In this document: positions 53,101 through 61,186 of the stretch, piece after piece | How positions within the stretch are numbered: position 1 is the first letter of the stretch | Layout: each line of letters begins with the position of its first letter | Assembly (NCBI GenBank): GCA_038216465.1 | Contig: JBBQQC010000001.1 | Coordinates: forward strand, 186,001 to 250,000 | Direction: 5' to 3' | Origin: JACCZX01 sp038216465 | GTDB lineage: Bacteria > Pseudomonadota > Gammaproteobacteria > Burkholderiales > Burkholderiaceae_F | DNA: 64,000 bases | Notes under the pieces: model-generated | What the model was told of the DNA's origin: nothing | Seen by the model: only the letters and a program-made list of their open reading frames with translations | Database searches by the model: none | Program-made: the position numbers and the translations under genes

Positions 53101-55250
53101 TCCAGCATGTGCGCCGGGTCGTGCTTGACGGCGATCTTGATTGCCGGGATCGCCGGGCTAAAGCTTTCCTGCGGATGCAGCCACTCGATGCCGGACTCAG
53201 CGGTGGCGAGCCACTTTTCGTCGTACGGCAGCTGTTCGACCAGCTGCGCTTGCCGGGTACGCACGCGCGGCGCCGTGGCTGGCTGCAAGGTGGATGCAGC
53301 CGCTTGTGCGTTCGCTGCCGGCGCGACGACAGCATCGGCATTCAATTTCCTGACGTAGAAATCGGCACGCCATAACGAGCCACCCCGCACGTTGACAAAT
53401 TGCGAATAGGTGCGGCCCGCAAAGCGCGAGTTGTCCTGACACGCGACCAGCTCATAACCGTCCGCCAGCGAATCCAGGTCGAGTTGCACTACGTGCGTGC
53501 CGGGCCGGATGTTGTCCAGATGCCAGCGGCCTTCCTTGTCAGTCAACGCGTAGCGCCCGTCCTCGAGAGCGATGCGCACATTGGCCAGACCGAACTCGCT
53601 GTCATTCACGTGCTCGCTGCACTGTCCGACGATCACGCGGCCCGCCAGAATGGCGCGCTCGCGGAACAAGTCTTCGCGCACCAGCACCGTGGCGCGTGCA
53701 ATATTCGATGTGACTGGCGTTGCGGCCTGCGCAATGTTCTCCGCATCGCCGCTGCGCGCGCCAGCCGTGACTTCGGCGACGTAGCGCAATGTCGACGTTG
53801 CGCCGGCGGCAACCGTGCCGATGCTGAATGTCACGCTACGGCCGTCCGCCGACACAATTGGATCGGCCAGCGCGGCGCCATTTAACCGCGCAGACCCCCG
53901 CTGATAGCGAAAGCCAACCGGCAGACGGTCGACGATACGAGCGTTCAACGCGGGCGCCAGCGTGCTGTTGTTGCGAATCGCCAGCGTGTACGGCAGGAAT
54001 TCGCCGACGCCAATCACGGCCTTGCCGGCCGTTTTCGTGATTTGCAGATTGCCGCTGGCAGGATCGAGCGGCACGTCGATCTGCGTCGCTGGACCGGCGT
54101 CGAGCGTGAACAGCTCGCCGCGCGAACCAGCAACAACGAAAAACGGCGCGCCCGTTAGTGTCTGCAGCGTCGGCGTCGCAACCGTGGACGGAAAGTTGAA
54201 ACCGGCGGGTGGTGTGATCTGCAGCCGGTACGAACCCGGCGCCACCAGAGGGAAGCGATAACTGCCGGCAGGCAGGCTGACCATACCGCCGCACGCGGCA
54301 AACGCAGCGCCGCTGATGATGCTGCTCGGGTGCGCTGTCACGCCGTCGTCGCAGAGCACGTCGGCCGGTGCGCCGGTTGCAATGTTGATCAGCGTCACCG
54401 TCGCGCCGTTGATCAGCGTGCCGGTCGTCGAATCGAAGACGCGCCCGAACGGGTCGACCAGCGCACCATCGACACTCGAGTCGCTGCCGTCCACGACGTC
54501 GGTGTAATTTGCGTTGACGCTGGTATTGACCGCCACCGAAAGCCGGCAGTCATTGGCCACGACCGCACTGAAGGTGGATTGGATATAGCCAATAAAAACG
54601 CCGGTTGACGGGCCGGTCTCCGTCAGGCGCAGCGTTTCGCTATCGCCATTGGAAGATTTGATGGTGACGATCACGGTTTCGGCGACCGCGGGATTCAAAT
54701 TTTGATCGAGGTCCGTGAGCTTGATGAAGACCGGCTGACCGCCGTGATAGAAGTCGGTCGGCGCCAGCCGATAGTCACCCGGCACTGGCAGCGGCGCGTT
54801 ACCGCTGAGCGGTAACGGTCCCGACGACGGTACGAACGGACCTGTGGCCGCACCCGACGTTGAACATTGCGTCGGCGGAACATGTTCGATCGCGCCCGCC
54901 TGCGCACCGCTCGGGACAAGCTGCAGAAACTCGATCACTGACGGCGTGCGCGACGCGGTCGTCACCGTCACCGCGCCGTTAACGCTGACCGGCGTGCCGC
55001 CAATCGAATAACTGGCGGTCGCCGTGTTGATGATGTCGGTATTTGGCGGTGTCGCTGCTTGCGAACTCAATGACAGCGCAAAAAAGCCGGCCGCGCTCAC
55101 GCCGGCGAATAACAGCGCCTTGCGCTGCACGCGAACAGCGCGCAGTGCAAGGCGGGCTGGGGCGAACCCCAGCCGCAATGCGCCGCCGACGGCGCGCGCT
55201 TTGAAGAAAAAGCGCGCGCCGACTCGGCGGGTGATGCGAAGCACCTTCAC
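50103..55250 (-). CDS. Giant DUF11/Cna-B-like protein with C-terminal outer-membrane barrel
   Basis: A 1715-aa protein and the largest in the window. Regions read from the sequence: an export signal with a long basic lead (GTG at 55250; hydrophobic core about 46-63, A-A-T cleavage); the N-T-A-T-A-S-Y-S-I-G-G motif at about 74-86; a Cna-B/Ig-like stretch to about 390; a DUF11 domain about 400-520; a carboxypeptidase-regulatory beta-sandwich about 530-640; more Ig-like parts to about 900; and from about 1000 to 1715 alternating amphipathic strands ending K-L-R, as in an outer-membrane barrel. An internal GTG at 55130 would give a shorter, more standard signal peptide. It may anchor or export the smaller DUF11 proteins; that is inference. 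Confidence 0.75.
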   Translation of the reverse strand: MKVLRITRRVGARFFFKARAVGGALRLGFAPARLALRAVRVQRKALLFAGVSAAGFFALSLSSQAATPPNTDIINTATASYSIGGTPVSVNGAVTVTTASRTPSVIEFLQLVPSGAQAGAIEHVPPTQCSTSGAATGPFVPSSGPLPLSGNAPLPVPGDYRLAPTDFYHGGQPVFIKLTDLDQNLNPAVAETVIVTIKSSNGDSETLRLTETGPSTGVFIGYIQSTFSAVVANDCRLSVAVNTSVNANYTDVVDGSDSSVDGALVDPFGRVFDSTTGTLINGATVTLINIATGAPADVLCDDGVTAHPSSIISGAAFAACGGMVSLPAGSYRFPLVAPGSYRLQITPPAGFNFPSTVATPTLQTLTGAPFFVVAGSRGELFTLDAGPATQIDVPLDPASGNLQITKTAGKAVIGVGEFLPYTLAIRNNSTLAPALNARIVDRLPVGFRYQRGSARLNGAALADPIVSADGRSVTFSIGTVAAGATSTLRYVAEVTAGARSGDAENIAQAATPVTSNIARATVLVREDLFRERAILAGRVIVGQCSEHVNDSEFGLANVRIALEDGRYALTDKEGRWHLDNIRPGTHVVQLDLDSLADGYELVACQDNSRFAGRTYSQFVNVRGGSLWRADFYVRKLNADAVVAPAANAQAAASTLQPATAPRVRTRQAQLVEQLPYDEKWLATAESGIEWLHPQESFSPAIPAIKIAVKHDPAHMLELQLNGTKVSALNFEGTLQNAARTVALSTWRGVSVREGNNVFTLTVRDGDGKIVKQERRTIYYAGAPAYVSLDEKRSHLAADGRTRPVIAVRLTDKDGRPVRQGVGGEFQINEPYQAYDLLEAIERDPLAGRLGGKPRFEVAADGTALIELAPTTKTGEVVLTFVFNDRQRQEVRVWLTPAKRDWILVGFAEGTIAHKQLSGNQQALKEAGADDKLFDQDRLAFYAKGEIKGEYLLTIAYDTAKERGRPDGTVLKQAIDPNQFYSLYGDATDPQFDATSVRKLYVRIEKAQFYALFGDYDTGLTVTELSRYSRTLNGIKSEYQGKTFAYNAFATVTAQAFVKDEIRGDGTSGLYRLSRRNVAVNSDKIRIETRDRFRSEVIVSARTLTRYLDYDIDYALGTLFFREPIAARDFGFNPVFIVADYESADVGDERFSYGGRAAYKPIDQVELGITGIHEGNVGAHGDLVGADATYRLDQNTTLKGEFASSDRSQAGVDADGKAWKVEALREDDKLSAKLYARKQDPGFGLGQQSASEIGTRKVGADARYKLTESVQLDGQVYRQDTLTNGAQREVAEGQVQWRKDALTTSAGLRFARDEDGTGKETESNQALAGVAYELLDRRLRLRANAEVGLAGKSDSVDFPDRYLIGADYKLTPTTSVFGEQEFARGEKISSNMTRVGLRTSPWTGAEIASTLGNEIHADGTRLFSGLGLSQKWQINPHWQTDFLIDRTQTLKSEGVPLNPNVPLASGTASANDYTAVAIGAGYLNGSWSGNGRIEWRDSDLDDKLNVLLGVQRRLDAGRVVAAGVLYTSTESALGSNRKFDGRVSYALRPAGGRWMVLDRLDVIAETIEDAAGSVRSRKLVNNLNANYTPNTTTQWSFQYGSKYVFDRIDGASYTGYTDLLALEVRRDLSSSWDIGVHGGALHSWNSGVVDYSAGASIGYRLMENTWVAAGYNVLGFSDRDFAGAEYRVRGFFLSVRIKFDQDTLGLNKSNGFTKLR

Positions 55251-55262
55251 GGCAACAACGAC

Positions 55263-56501
55263 CTAGTTGACGGTGACGTTGAAGTACACGGTCACCGACT
55301 CACCGGCTTTCAGCTCGCCGGCGGCGTACGTGCCCTCGGCAGGCATCGCGGTCGCGTAGCTCACCGTCACCACGCCGGCATTCAGGTTGGCGCCGTCCGC
55401 ATCGTTCGCGGTGGTGAAGAACTTCGGATAACCGGCCGGACGGGTGGTACCCGTAAGGCTCAGCTTGAATCCGCGTCCCGCTGCGTTCTCTGGAGTGCCC
55501 GCCGCGCTCGAGCAACCGGCTGCGCCACCTGCGCCCGTCACCAGGTTCGCATCGAACGTGGTGTTGGCGTTGATGGTATCGGTCACCGTGCTCAAGCTCG
55601 CTGAAGCCGCGCCCGTGTTGCTGATCGTGATCGTCCAGCGCACGATCGCTCCCGGGATGTTCTTCGGGTTGGTCGTGCTGTTGAACGGATCGCAGATCAG
55701 CGTCGCCGTCTTCGCCACGCTCAGCGTCGAGCTCACCACGCGATATGCGCTGCGCGATGAATGCGCCGCATCGCGCGCTGCGTCGTCGGTTCCGGCAGCG
55801 TCACCGAACACGATGTCGACGCCGGCCGTGTCGGCACCGGCGGTTTCGGTCAGCACAGCACCGAGAACAGCCGCGCCGCCACCCGCTCGCGCGGTAGCCG
55901 TCAGCGTCACCACCGCTTGATCACCGTTGACCTGGCCGGCAGGAATGCTGCAGACCACGTAAACGGTTTTCGATGCGTCGGCGGCGAGCTCATCGATGAA
56001 CGTCGCAGTGTCCTGCGCCGCCTGAAAGCCGGCAGTGGCGCCGCTTTCTACGAATTGCGAGCACGCGGTAGCATCGAAGTTATCGGTGCCGCCGAACAGC
56101 ACGGTGCCGTTGGCACGTTGCGCAGACGTCAGTGCAAAGTCCTGCACCGTGTTGCCGGTGTTGGTGACCGAGAACGTGGTGACCTGCAATGTGGAACCCG
56201 GCACGACGGCTACAAAGGTCGCGTCGGTGGTGGTCACCGTCACGTTGACCTTGTTATCGACCACAAACGTCGTCGGTGTTCCAGCGCCCGACGAGTTGCC
56301 GGCTTGCGAAGAACCGATCGCCGGCTGCGCAACGCCGCCCACCGAATAACTCAGCGAGGCCTGGTTGCTGATCGTGGTGCCTGAAGCCGTGCCGGCGGCG
56401 TGGACCGTGCCGGTGCCGATCGCAAAGCTCAGCGCGATGCCGAGCCCCGCGATGCCTGACTTGAGGCGCGTCGGAGGCCTGTTTAACTTACTGGATTTCA
56501 T
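55263..56501 (-). CDS. Secreted DUF11-like protein (412 aa)
   Basis: A 412-aa exported protein. The ATG at 56501 is chosen because AGGAGA lies 7 bp upstream; the longer frame to 56549 lacks this. The signal peptide runs to about V-H-A-A (35). The N-terminal motif N-Q-A-S-L-S-Y-S-V-G-G is at about 46-56, and the end is V-Y-F-N-V-T-V-N. In between lie V-T-N-T-G-N motifs of the DUF11/CARDB kind, with Cys pairs (for example C-S-S and C-D-P). It lies 12 bp ahead of the barrel gene on the same strand. Confidence 0.82.
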   Translation of the reverse strand: MKSSKLNRPPTRLKSGIAGLGIALSFAIGTGTVHAAGTASGTTISNQASLSYSVGGVAQPAIGSSQAGNSSGAGTPTTFVVDNKVNVTVTTTDATFVAVVPGSTLQVTTFSVTNTGNTVQDFALTSAQRANGTVLFGGTDNFDATACSQFVESGATAGFQAAQDTATFIDELAADASKTVYVVCSIPAGQVNGDQAVVTLTATARAGGGAAVLGAVLTETAGADTAGVDIVFGDAAGTDDAARDAAHSSRSAYRVVSSTLSVAKTATLICDPFNSTTNPKNIPGAIVRWTITISNTGAASASLSTVTDTINANTTFDANLVTGAGGAAGCSSAAGTPENAAGRGFKLSLTGTTRPAGYPKFFTTANDADGANLNAGVVTVSYATAMPAEGTYAAGELKAGESVTVYFNVTVN

Positions 56502-56594
56502 GATGCTTCTCCTATATGAAACGTGAAGTGAAAAGTGAAGTGAAAACATTGATGCGACGAATTCGAAATCGGTCAGGCGGAGGGCCGGGACCTG

Positions 56595-56626
56595 AAGGCC
56601 CGCCGCGCATCAGCAGCGGCGGCCTT
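56595..56626 (-). other. Intergenic hairpin in the DUF11 operon
   Basis: AAGGCC-C-GCCGC / GCGGC-GGCCTT with a 9-nt loop and one bulged base, in the 160-bp gap between the 161-aa and 412-aa genes. No T-run follows on the leftward strand, so it is more likely an mRNA-processing or stability element, or a pause site, than a terminator. Confidence 0.5.
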
Positions 56627-56661
56627 ATCCAGGGTGGATGCGTAAAGAAGTACATACGCGG

Positions 56662-57147
56662 CTACTTGATCACTGCGCGGAAACCTGCGCTGCCGGTTTT
56701 CGCCGACGGCAGGTCACCGCGATAGGTCCAGCGGATATGCGTGTAGTCGGCGGGCAAAGCCGGCCGCTCGCGTCCTTCGGGCGTCTTGATCCTCAGCTTC
56801 TCGGCCGTGCTGTAGGTCTTGCCGCCATCGATCGAGAACGTGATGTCGGTGTTGTCGCCGAATGCGCTGCCGCCAACGTAAGCGGTGTTAGCCGGAACCG
56901 GATTTGTGATCGCGATGTTGTTGGCCGGCTTGCTGCCGTTGTTGGTGAACGTGGTCGTGTAGATCACCTCGGTGCCCGGCAACGCTTTTTCCATCGGCGC
57001 GCGGACCTTCTCGACCACGCCCTGGGCGTTTTTCTTTTCAACTTCGGTCTCGGCGATGTTCTTCAGCAGAATCGGGTTCTGCTGTGCGACGGCGGCCGTT
57101 GCGGTCAGCTGCAATGCGATGGCGATGGTGATGAACAAAGTGCGCAT
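56662..57147 (-). CDS. Small secreted DUF11-like protein (161 aa)
   Basis: A 161-aa exported protein with AGGGGA 8 bp before the ATG at 57147 and a signal peptide cleaved after A-V-A-Q (about 22). One DUF11-like domain covers about 55-161: T-E-V-I-Y-T-T-T-F-T-N-N-G-S-K-P-A, I-T-N-P-V-P-A-N-T-A-Y-V, and S-I-D-G-G-K-T-Y. It ends G-F-R-A-V-I-K. It is 18 bp after the 332-aa gene and is the shortest family member here, possibly a single-domain subunit. Confidence 0.82.
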   Translation of the reverse strand: MRTLFITIAIALQLTATAAVAQQNPILLKNIAETEVEKKNAQGVVEKVRAPMEKALPGTEVIYTTTFTNNGSKPANNIAITNPVPANTAYVGGSAFGDNTDITFSIDGGKTYSTAEKLRIKTPEGRERPALPADYTHIRWTYRGDLPSAKTGSAGFRAVIK

Positions 57148-57165
57148 GGTTTTGATCCCCTGTTG

Positions 57166-58164
57166 CTAGTTGATGACGACACGAAACTCGATGGTGTGAC
57201 TGACAGGCGCGGTGATATCGCCGAGGCGGACTTTCACTGCGCCCCCGGAAAACTCGGCGTTATCGGCATCGGCGGCGTCGGTGCGAGCCTGACCGTCGAA
57301 GGTGATGCTGTTGGCGACGTAGGTCGTGTTGGCTGGCAGCGGGTCGTTCAGCGCGAGACCCTGCGCGACACCCTGACCGTTGACTGCGAGCACGATGCGA
57401 TAGGTCACGATCGATCCCGATCGCACGCTGGCACCACCGGCCTGATCGACCACATTGACGACTGTTTTTGCGATGGCGACCGCAACGCCGCTGACGACGT
57501 AGCCGCCGGTTTGCTTCGCCTGCGCGCGGGTGGCGCCGACGACCGCGTCGACCCCGCCCTGACCGAGGCCGGGCAGCGTGGTGCCCGGAGCTGCACCCGC
57601 GGCACCGGCCGTTGTTGACGCCGCAGTTAGCTCGACTCGCCCTATGTTGCCGGTGACAAGCGCTGCCGGGGTATCGCTGACGACGTAAACAATGCGGCTC
57701 GCATCGGCCGCCAAGTTCGGATCATTGCTGCCGGGCAAGTACAACGTGTCGGCGTTCGGGCCCGACGCCTGAAAGCCGGGCTGCAATCCATTTTCGAGAA
57801 AGATTGCGCCGGCGCTCCCGTTGCTCGGATCGTAGTTATCGCCAGCGACGGCATTGTTGCGAACGAGCGAAAACGTTTCCGGACCGTTGCCGGTGTTGGT
57901 CAACAGGAATGTCAGCGCACGGTTGGAATCCGGCGAGCTCACTGCAACGTTCGCGGCATCCTGCGAAACGAGCGTGACGTTGATCACCTCGGCGACTGTG
58001 AAGCTGGCCGGCGGCGTGATTGCAGTCGAGGGCACACCGCCGATCGAGTACGTCAGCGTTGCGATGTTCTGAATCACGGTGCCGGCGGGCGTGCCGGCAG
58101 CTTCCGCGGCCATCGGGACGGCGAACAGAACACTCGCGCACAGCAGGACAAACTTTCGTAGCAC
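57166..58164 (-). CDS. Secreted DUF11-like protein (332 aa), first gene of operon
   Basis: A 332-aa exported protein from a GTG at 58164. GAGAGGA lies 4 bp upstream, and the product then starts L-R-K-F-V-L-L-C-A, a normal signal peptide. The longer frame from 58197 has a very basic lead. The N-terminal motif N-I-A-T-L-T-Y-S-I-G-G is at about residues 33-43. A DUF11-like C-terminal part has P-L-P-A-N-T-T-Y-V and the protein ends I-E-F-R-V-V-I-N. It is the promoter-proximal gene of the DUF11 operon. Confidence 0.8.
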   Translation of the reverse strand: MLRKFVLLCASVLFAVPMAAEAAGTPAGTVIQNIATLTYSIGGVPSTAITPPASFTVAEVINVTLVSQDAANVAVSSPDSNRALTFLLTNTGNGPETFSLVRNNAVAGDNYDPSNGSAGAIFLENGLQPGFQASGPNADTLYLPGSNDPNLAADASRIVYVVSDTPAALVTGNIGRVELTAASTTAGAAGAAPGTTLPGLGQGGVDAVVGATRAQAKQTGGYVVSGVAVAIAKTVVNVVDQAGGASVRSGSIVTYRIVLAVNGQGVAQGLALNDPLPANTTYVANSITFDGQARTDAADADNAEFSGGAVKVRLGDITAPVSHTIEFRVVIN

Positions 58165-58508
58165 CCAATCCTCTCGTCGACGTCGCGTAAACCGCACGTT
58201 GGCTAGGCCTGCCAGCCTTACGTGTGCGCGTTATTGTCGAGAGAGAACGGATGTGTCTAAGCATGGTTAAGCGGCTAGTTTGCTATGCGATTCGCGAGTG
58301 AAAATGCCTCGCGCGCGAGAGGCGTTGCGCGTTGTTATCGGGGTTTGTCTACGTCGGGTGTAGGAGTTTTTCCGACAGACCACGCATCCACCGCTCTCCG
58401 GCCGTTGATCGCCACGTCTAAGAAGCGCTGTGCTCGAGGCCGCTAATTTTTTGCTTCTGAATAGCGCCCAACTGCTAGGCCGAGTGGGCAGTGCAAGCGC
58501 TGCACGCA
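58165..58508 (-). other. Intergenic region upstream of the DUF11 operon
   Basis: About 344 bp without a supported gene, between the CYTH-CHAD stop and the DUF11 operon. It is AT-richer than its surroundings and must hold the operon promoter. It contains the inverted repeat at 58359-58377 and a small CGCGCGAGAGGCGTTGCGCG-type GC-rich hairpin around 58312-58332. No clear sigma-70 boxes were picked. Confidence 0.5.
58359..58377. promoter_or_regulatory. Inverted repeat TGTAGGA-N5-TCCGACA, candidate operator
   Basis: TGTAGGA-GTTTT-TCCGACA is an inverted repeat with one mismatch in 7 bp arms. It lies 195 bp upstream of the GTG start of the DUF11 operon, in a plausible regulatory position. A partial version is at 43370-43388, upstream of the pilus operon. 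Confidence 0.45.
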
Positions 58509-60029
58509 TCATTTCCAAGGCGTACGGAGCGTCGACAGTTTCAGCAAATTCCGCTCTGCATCGCGCACGCGCTCGGGTCCTCTGGCTTCAGACCATGCCC
58601 GGACCGACTTCTTCAACTGTGCAGATCTGGACAACTGTGGCAACACCGACAACGCGACCGACGCATCGTTAAGCTGACCCAACGCATCCTGCAGCTCAGC
58701 CAGTACCCCGATGTAGCGTGCCGTCGCTTGCTTCGGCAAAACGACGGCGAACAGGTCGAGTGCATAGCGCAGCCGCTTGGCGAAGATTCGAACCCGGTGT
58801 CGCCGTTCCCTTGTCAGCGCTGAAAAAAGGCGCGCGGCCTGCAGCAGTTTGGTCGCCAGCCGCTGCAGCGTCGGTGCGGCAATGGCGGCCAGCAGTGCGG
58901 CGCGCGGCGGCGACGTCATGCACCAACGCTCGCCGTTCAGAATCAGTGCGGTGTAGCGCGACGAACGCGCGGCGCTTCGGATCCTCCTGCGCGCGTGGGC
59001 CCGCCGCTGCTCGGCCTTCGCAATCAGCGCGTGCGCCCTAACGGCGTCGATGCTGCCTGCGAGCGACGGCAGAGTTTCGTCGGTCATGACATCCCAGTCG
59101 CGCGCATGGCCGAGAGCGCGGGCAAACCATTGCAGCTCATCGGCAAACGCCGGCGGCACGTCGCAGTGCTCGCGATCGAAGAGCCGGATCGCGGAACGCA
59201 CACGGCGCAACGCTACGCGCGCTTGGTGCACGCATTCCGGGTCACCGTATCTAAGCATTAACTCGACGTTCTCCGTCAGTATCGCGATACCGTGCGCGAC
59301 AACCTTGCGCAGCGCAAGTGAGGTAGTGGTGTTTGGCGTCAGACCATCGGTAAACACCTTTGACGAAGCCTTTGCGGAGGTCGCCGGACTGTCGGCTACC
59401 AGCTGATAGCCGCGTTCGGCCTTGCTGCGCGCAGCCGGCGTCAACATCGGCGTTCGTTTGCCGGAGAGGTCGAGCAACTCGAACGCCAACTCGATCAAGG
59501 CGGCTGGCTCGCCTTTTTTCAACTCGAGTTCGACTTCGCAAATCGGCTCACGCGATGGATCCCGCGCACGAACGCCAGTGATCTCGCCGACGTCGAGCGC
59601 CACTTCGACGCTGGCCTCGGCGCGCTCGATCACCCATTGCGCACGTCGTACCCGCGTGCGAAACACGGGTCGCAGCACGGCCGGCCTTTTCTGCCGCGCC
59701 AGCAGCGCGTCCAGCGGCGCCGCCGCTAGACGCGCGAGGTCAAGCCGGCCCTGGCCACGCAGAGCGCGCGCCGGCGTCTCCCATTCGCCACGGCGGCTCA
59801 GCGCGCCCGCCCCGCCGCCCCCGGTTTTGAGCGTCTGCACCCAGCGCCCATCGATGCGCCGCAGCCGTAAGGTCATTTGGTGGCGCCGCAGCAATCGGGC
59901 GCTCGTATCGAAGTAAACGTTCTCGATATCTACCTCTGTACATACAGCCTTTGCCAGTGGCGGACGGTGCCGCAACCGGTCAATGTGTCTCGGATTCAGC
60001 TGCAGCTTCAGTTCGGTTTCTGACGGCAC
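58509..60029 (-). CDS. CYTH-CHAD domain protein (polyphosphate-related)
   Basis: A 506-aa cytoplasmic protein. The N-terminal CYTH domain (about 1-205) has the signature E4-x-E6-x-K8 next to the start, T-L-R-L-R-R and L-E-x-x-L-K-K-G, typical of triphosphate tunnel enzymes that hydrolyse inorganic triphosphate. The C-terminal CHAD domain (about 230-506) has conserved H-Q-A-R-V-A-L-R-R-V-R-S and H-R-V-R-I-F-A-K-R-L-R-Y, His/Arg clusters that bind polyphosphate. The start is a GTG at 60029, which puts the ExExK where the family has it. It is probably involved in polyphosphate handling, like YgiF-type proteins. Confidence 0.9.
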   Translation of the reverse strand: MPSETELKLQLNPRHIDRLRHRPPLAKAVCTEVDIENVYFDTSARLLRRHQMTLRLRRIDGRWVQTLKTGGGGAGALSRRGEWETPARALRGQGRLDLARLAAAPLDALLARQKRPAVLRPVFRTRVRRAQWVIERAEASVEVALDVGEITGVRARDPSREPICEVELELKKGEPAALIELAFELLDLSGKRTPMLTPAARSKAERGYQLVADSPATSAKASSKVFTDGLTPNTTTSLALRKVVAHGIAILTENVELMLRYGDPECVHQARVALRRVRSAIRLFDREHCDVPPAFADELQWFARALGHARDWDVMTDETLPSLAGSIDAVRAHALIAKAEQRRAHARRRIRSAARSSRYTALILNGERWCMTSPPRAALLAAIAAPTLQRLATKLLQAARLFSALTRERRHRVRIFAKRLRYALDLFAVVLPKQATARYIGVLAELQDALGQLNDASVALSVLPQLSRSAQLKKSVRAWSEARGPERVRDAERNLLKLSTLRTPWK

Positions 60030-60206
60030 GGCGGGCGGCGTATGAGCAGTGAGCGCCGGCCAGTTTATCGATGCAGTCGCGGCGTGACCCAGTAGCCGTT
60101 CGTCACCGCTGGGCCGATTTCGTCACAAGGGTATTGCGCCGGGCGGCAGCGGGCGTAGAGTTCCCATCAGCGCAGAAGGTCTGCGTCGGGCAACTAGGGA
60201 GGCGTT

Positions 60207-60401
60207 ATGAGAAAGGCACTGATTGCGGCTTTCGGCGTGTCGTTCCTTGCCGGCTGCAGCTCGATTCCGATGGCGCAAGCTCCGGTGGACGACAACATCG
60301 ATTATCAATACGTCTACGCTGTGGAACACGCCGCCAAGCAGTTCGGAACGTCGGTGGTGTGGCTCAATCTGCCGCAGAAACGCGCGACGGCAACGCAGTA
60401 A
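60207..60401 (+). CDS. Small lipoprotein (64 aa)
   Basis: A 64-aa lipoprotein with a lipobox L-A-G-C (acylated Cys17) and a strong GGGAGG ribosome-binding site 5 bp before the ATG. The mature part has D-D-N-I-D-Y-Q-Y-V-Y-A-V-E-H-A-A, an aromatic-acidic stretch. No known function. It lies 238 bp upstream of the next lipoprotein gene, probably as a separate unit. Confidence 0.8.
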   Translation: MRKALIAAFGVSFLAGCSSIPMAQAPVDDNIDYQYVYAVEHAAKQFGTSVVWLNLPQKRATATQ

Positions 60402-60638
60402 CAAGAGCGCCGTCCATCGGCGCAGCCGCGCCGGCAATAACGGAGCATGGCCGCCGTTTACGGCTTTTCCAAACGGTGCGCGCGCGCCCGGCGATCATGG
60501 GCATTTCAATCGGCCGCAAAAACCTGGCTTGGTCCGCATTTGACCGTTGACGACGAATTGGGTCCAACGTCATTTGGCAGCGCGACAATTGCTGCTCAGG
60601 TAAGGCCGTTCGATCTATTCGTGCAAGGAGTTTGTGTG

Positions 60639-61136
60639 ATGAGACCGTCGCAAAGGCTTTTGTTCGCCGCAGCACTCACAGCGCTGACTGCGTGTACCAC
60701 CCCTCAGTCGCTGACGCCGGGGACGACGCTCGACCAGGCCCGCGGTCGGCTTGGCAATCCAACCGGCAGCTACACCCTCACCGATGGCGGCACGCGCCTG
60801 CAATATTCGAATCAGCCGTTCGACCAGGCGGTTTGGAACGCCGACTTCGATGCGCAGGGCCGGCTGCAGCGCGTCGAGCAAGTGATGAGCGACGCCGCTT
60901 TCGCGCGTGTGCAGTCCGGCAAGGACACGCGTAACGAAGTGCTGCGCGATTTCGGCCGCCCCGCCGATACGTTCTTTTACAAGCTGCGCGATGAAAGCGC
61001 CTGGATGTACCGCTACTACACGCAGGGCAATTTCAAGGCGGCCATGTTCATCTATTTCGATCCGTCGGGGGTTGTCAAGCGAACCGAGAGCGGGCTCGAC
61101 CCCTGGGCGATTCAGGACGGTGGCCGCAACAACTAG
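60639..61136 (+). CDS. BamE/SmpA-like outer-membrane lipoprotein
   Basis: A 165-aa lipoprotein. AAGGAG lies 8 bp before the ATG at 60639; longer frames upstream are not supported. The lipobox is L-T-A-C (Cys19). The mature part contains two BamE-like repeats: G-T-T-L-D-Q-A-R-G-R-L-G-N-P, and K-D-T-R-N-E-V-L-R-D-F-G-R-P, each with a strand that reads like D-F-D-A-Q-G-R-L and Y-F-D-P-S-G-V-V. This is the SmpA/OmlA fold, which helps barrel assembly or envelope stability; but since BamE proper has one repeat, this is a relative. Confidence 0.82.
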   Translation: MRPSQRLLFAAALTALTACTTPQSLTPGTTLDQARGRLGNPTGSYTLTDGGTRLQYSNQPFDQAVWNADFDAQGRLQRVEQVMSDAAFARVQSGKDTRNEVLRDFGRPADTFFYKLRDESAWMYRYYTQGNFKAAMFIYFDPSGVVKRTESGLDPWAIQDGGRNN

Positions 61137-61186
61137 CCGTTTTCCCCGGAGTCCCATTGCGACACCGTGGCACAATTCACGGTGCA

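Noticed and set aside
60402..60638. Upstream extension of the BamE-like frame to 60447
   Set aside because: Arg-rich lead with no ribosome-binding site; AAGGAG and the lipobox fix the start at 60639.
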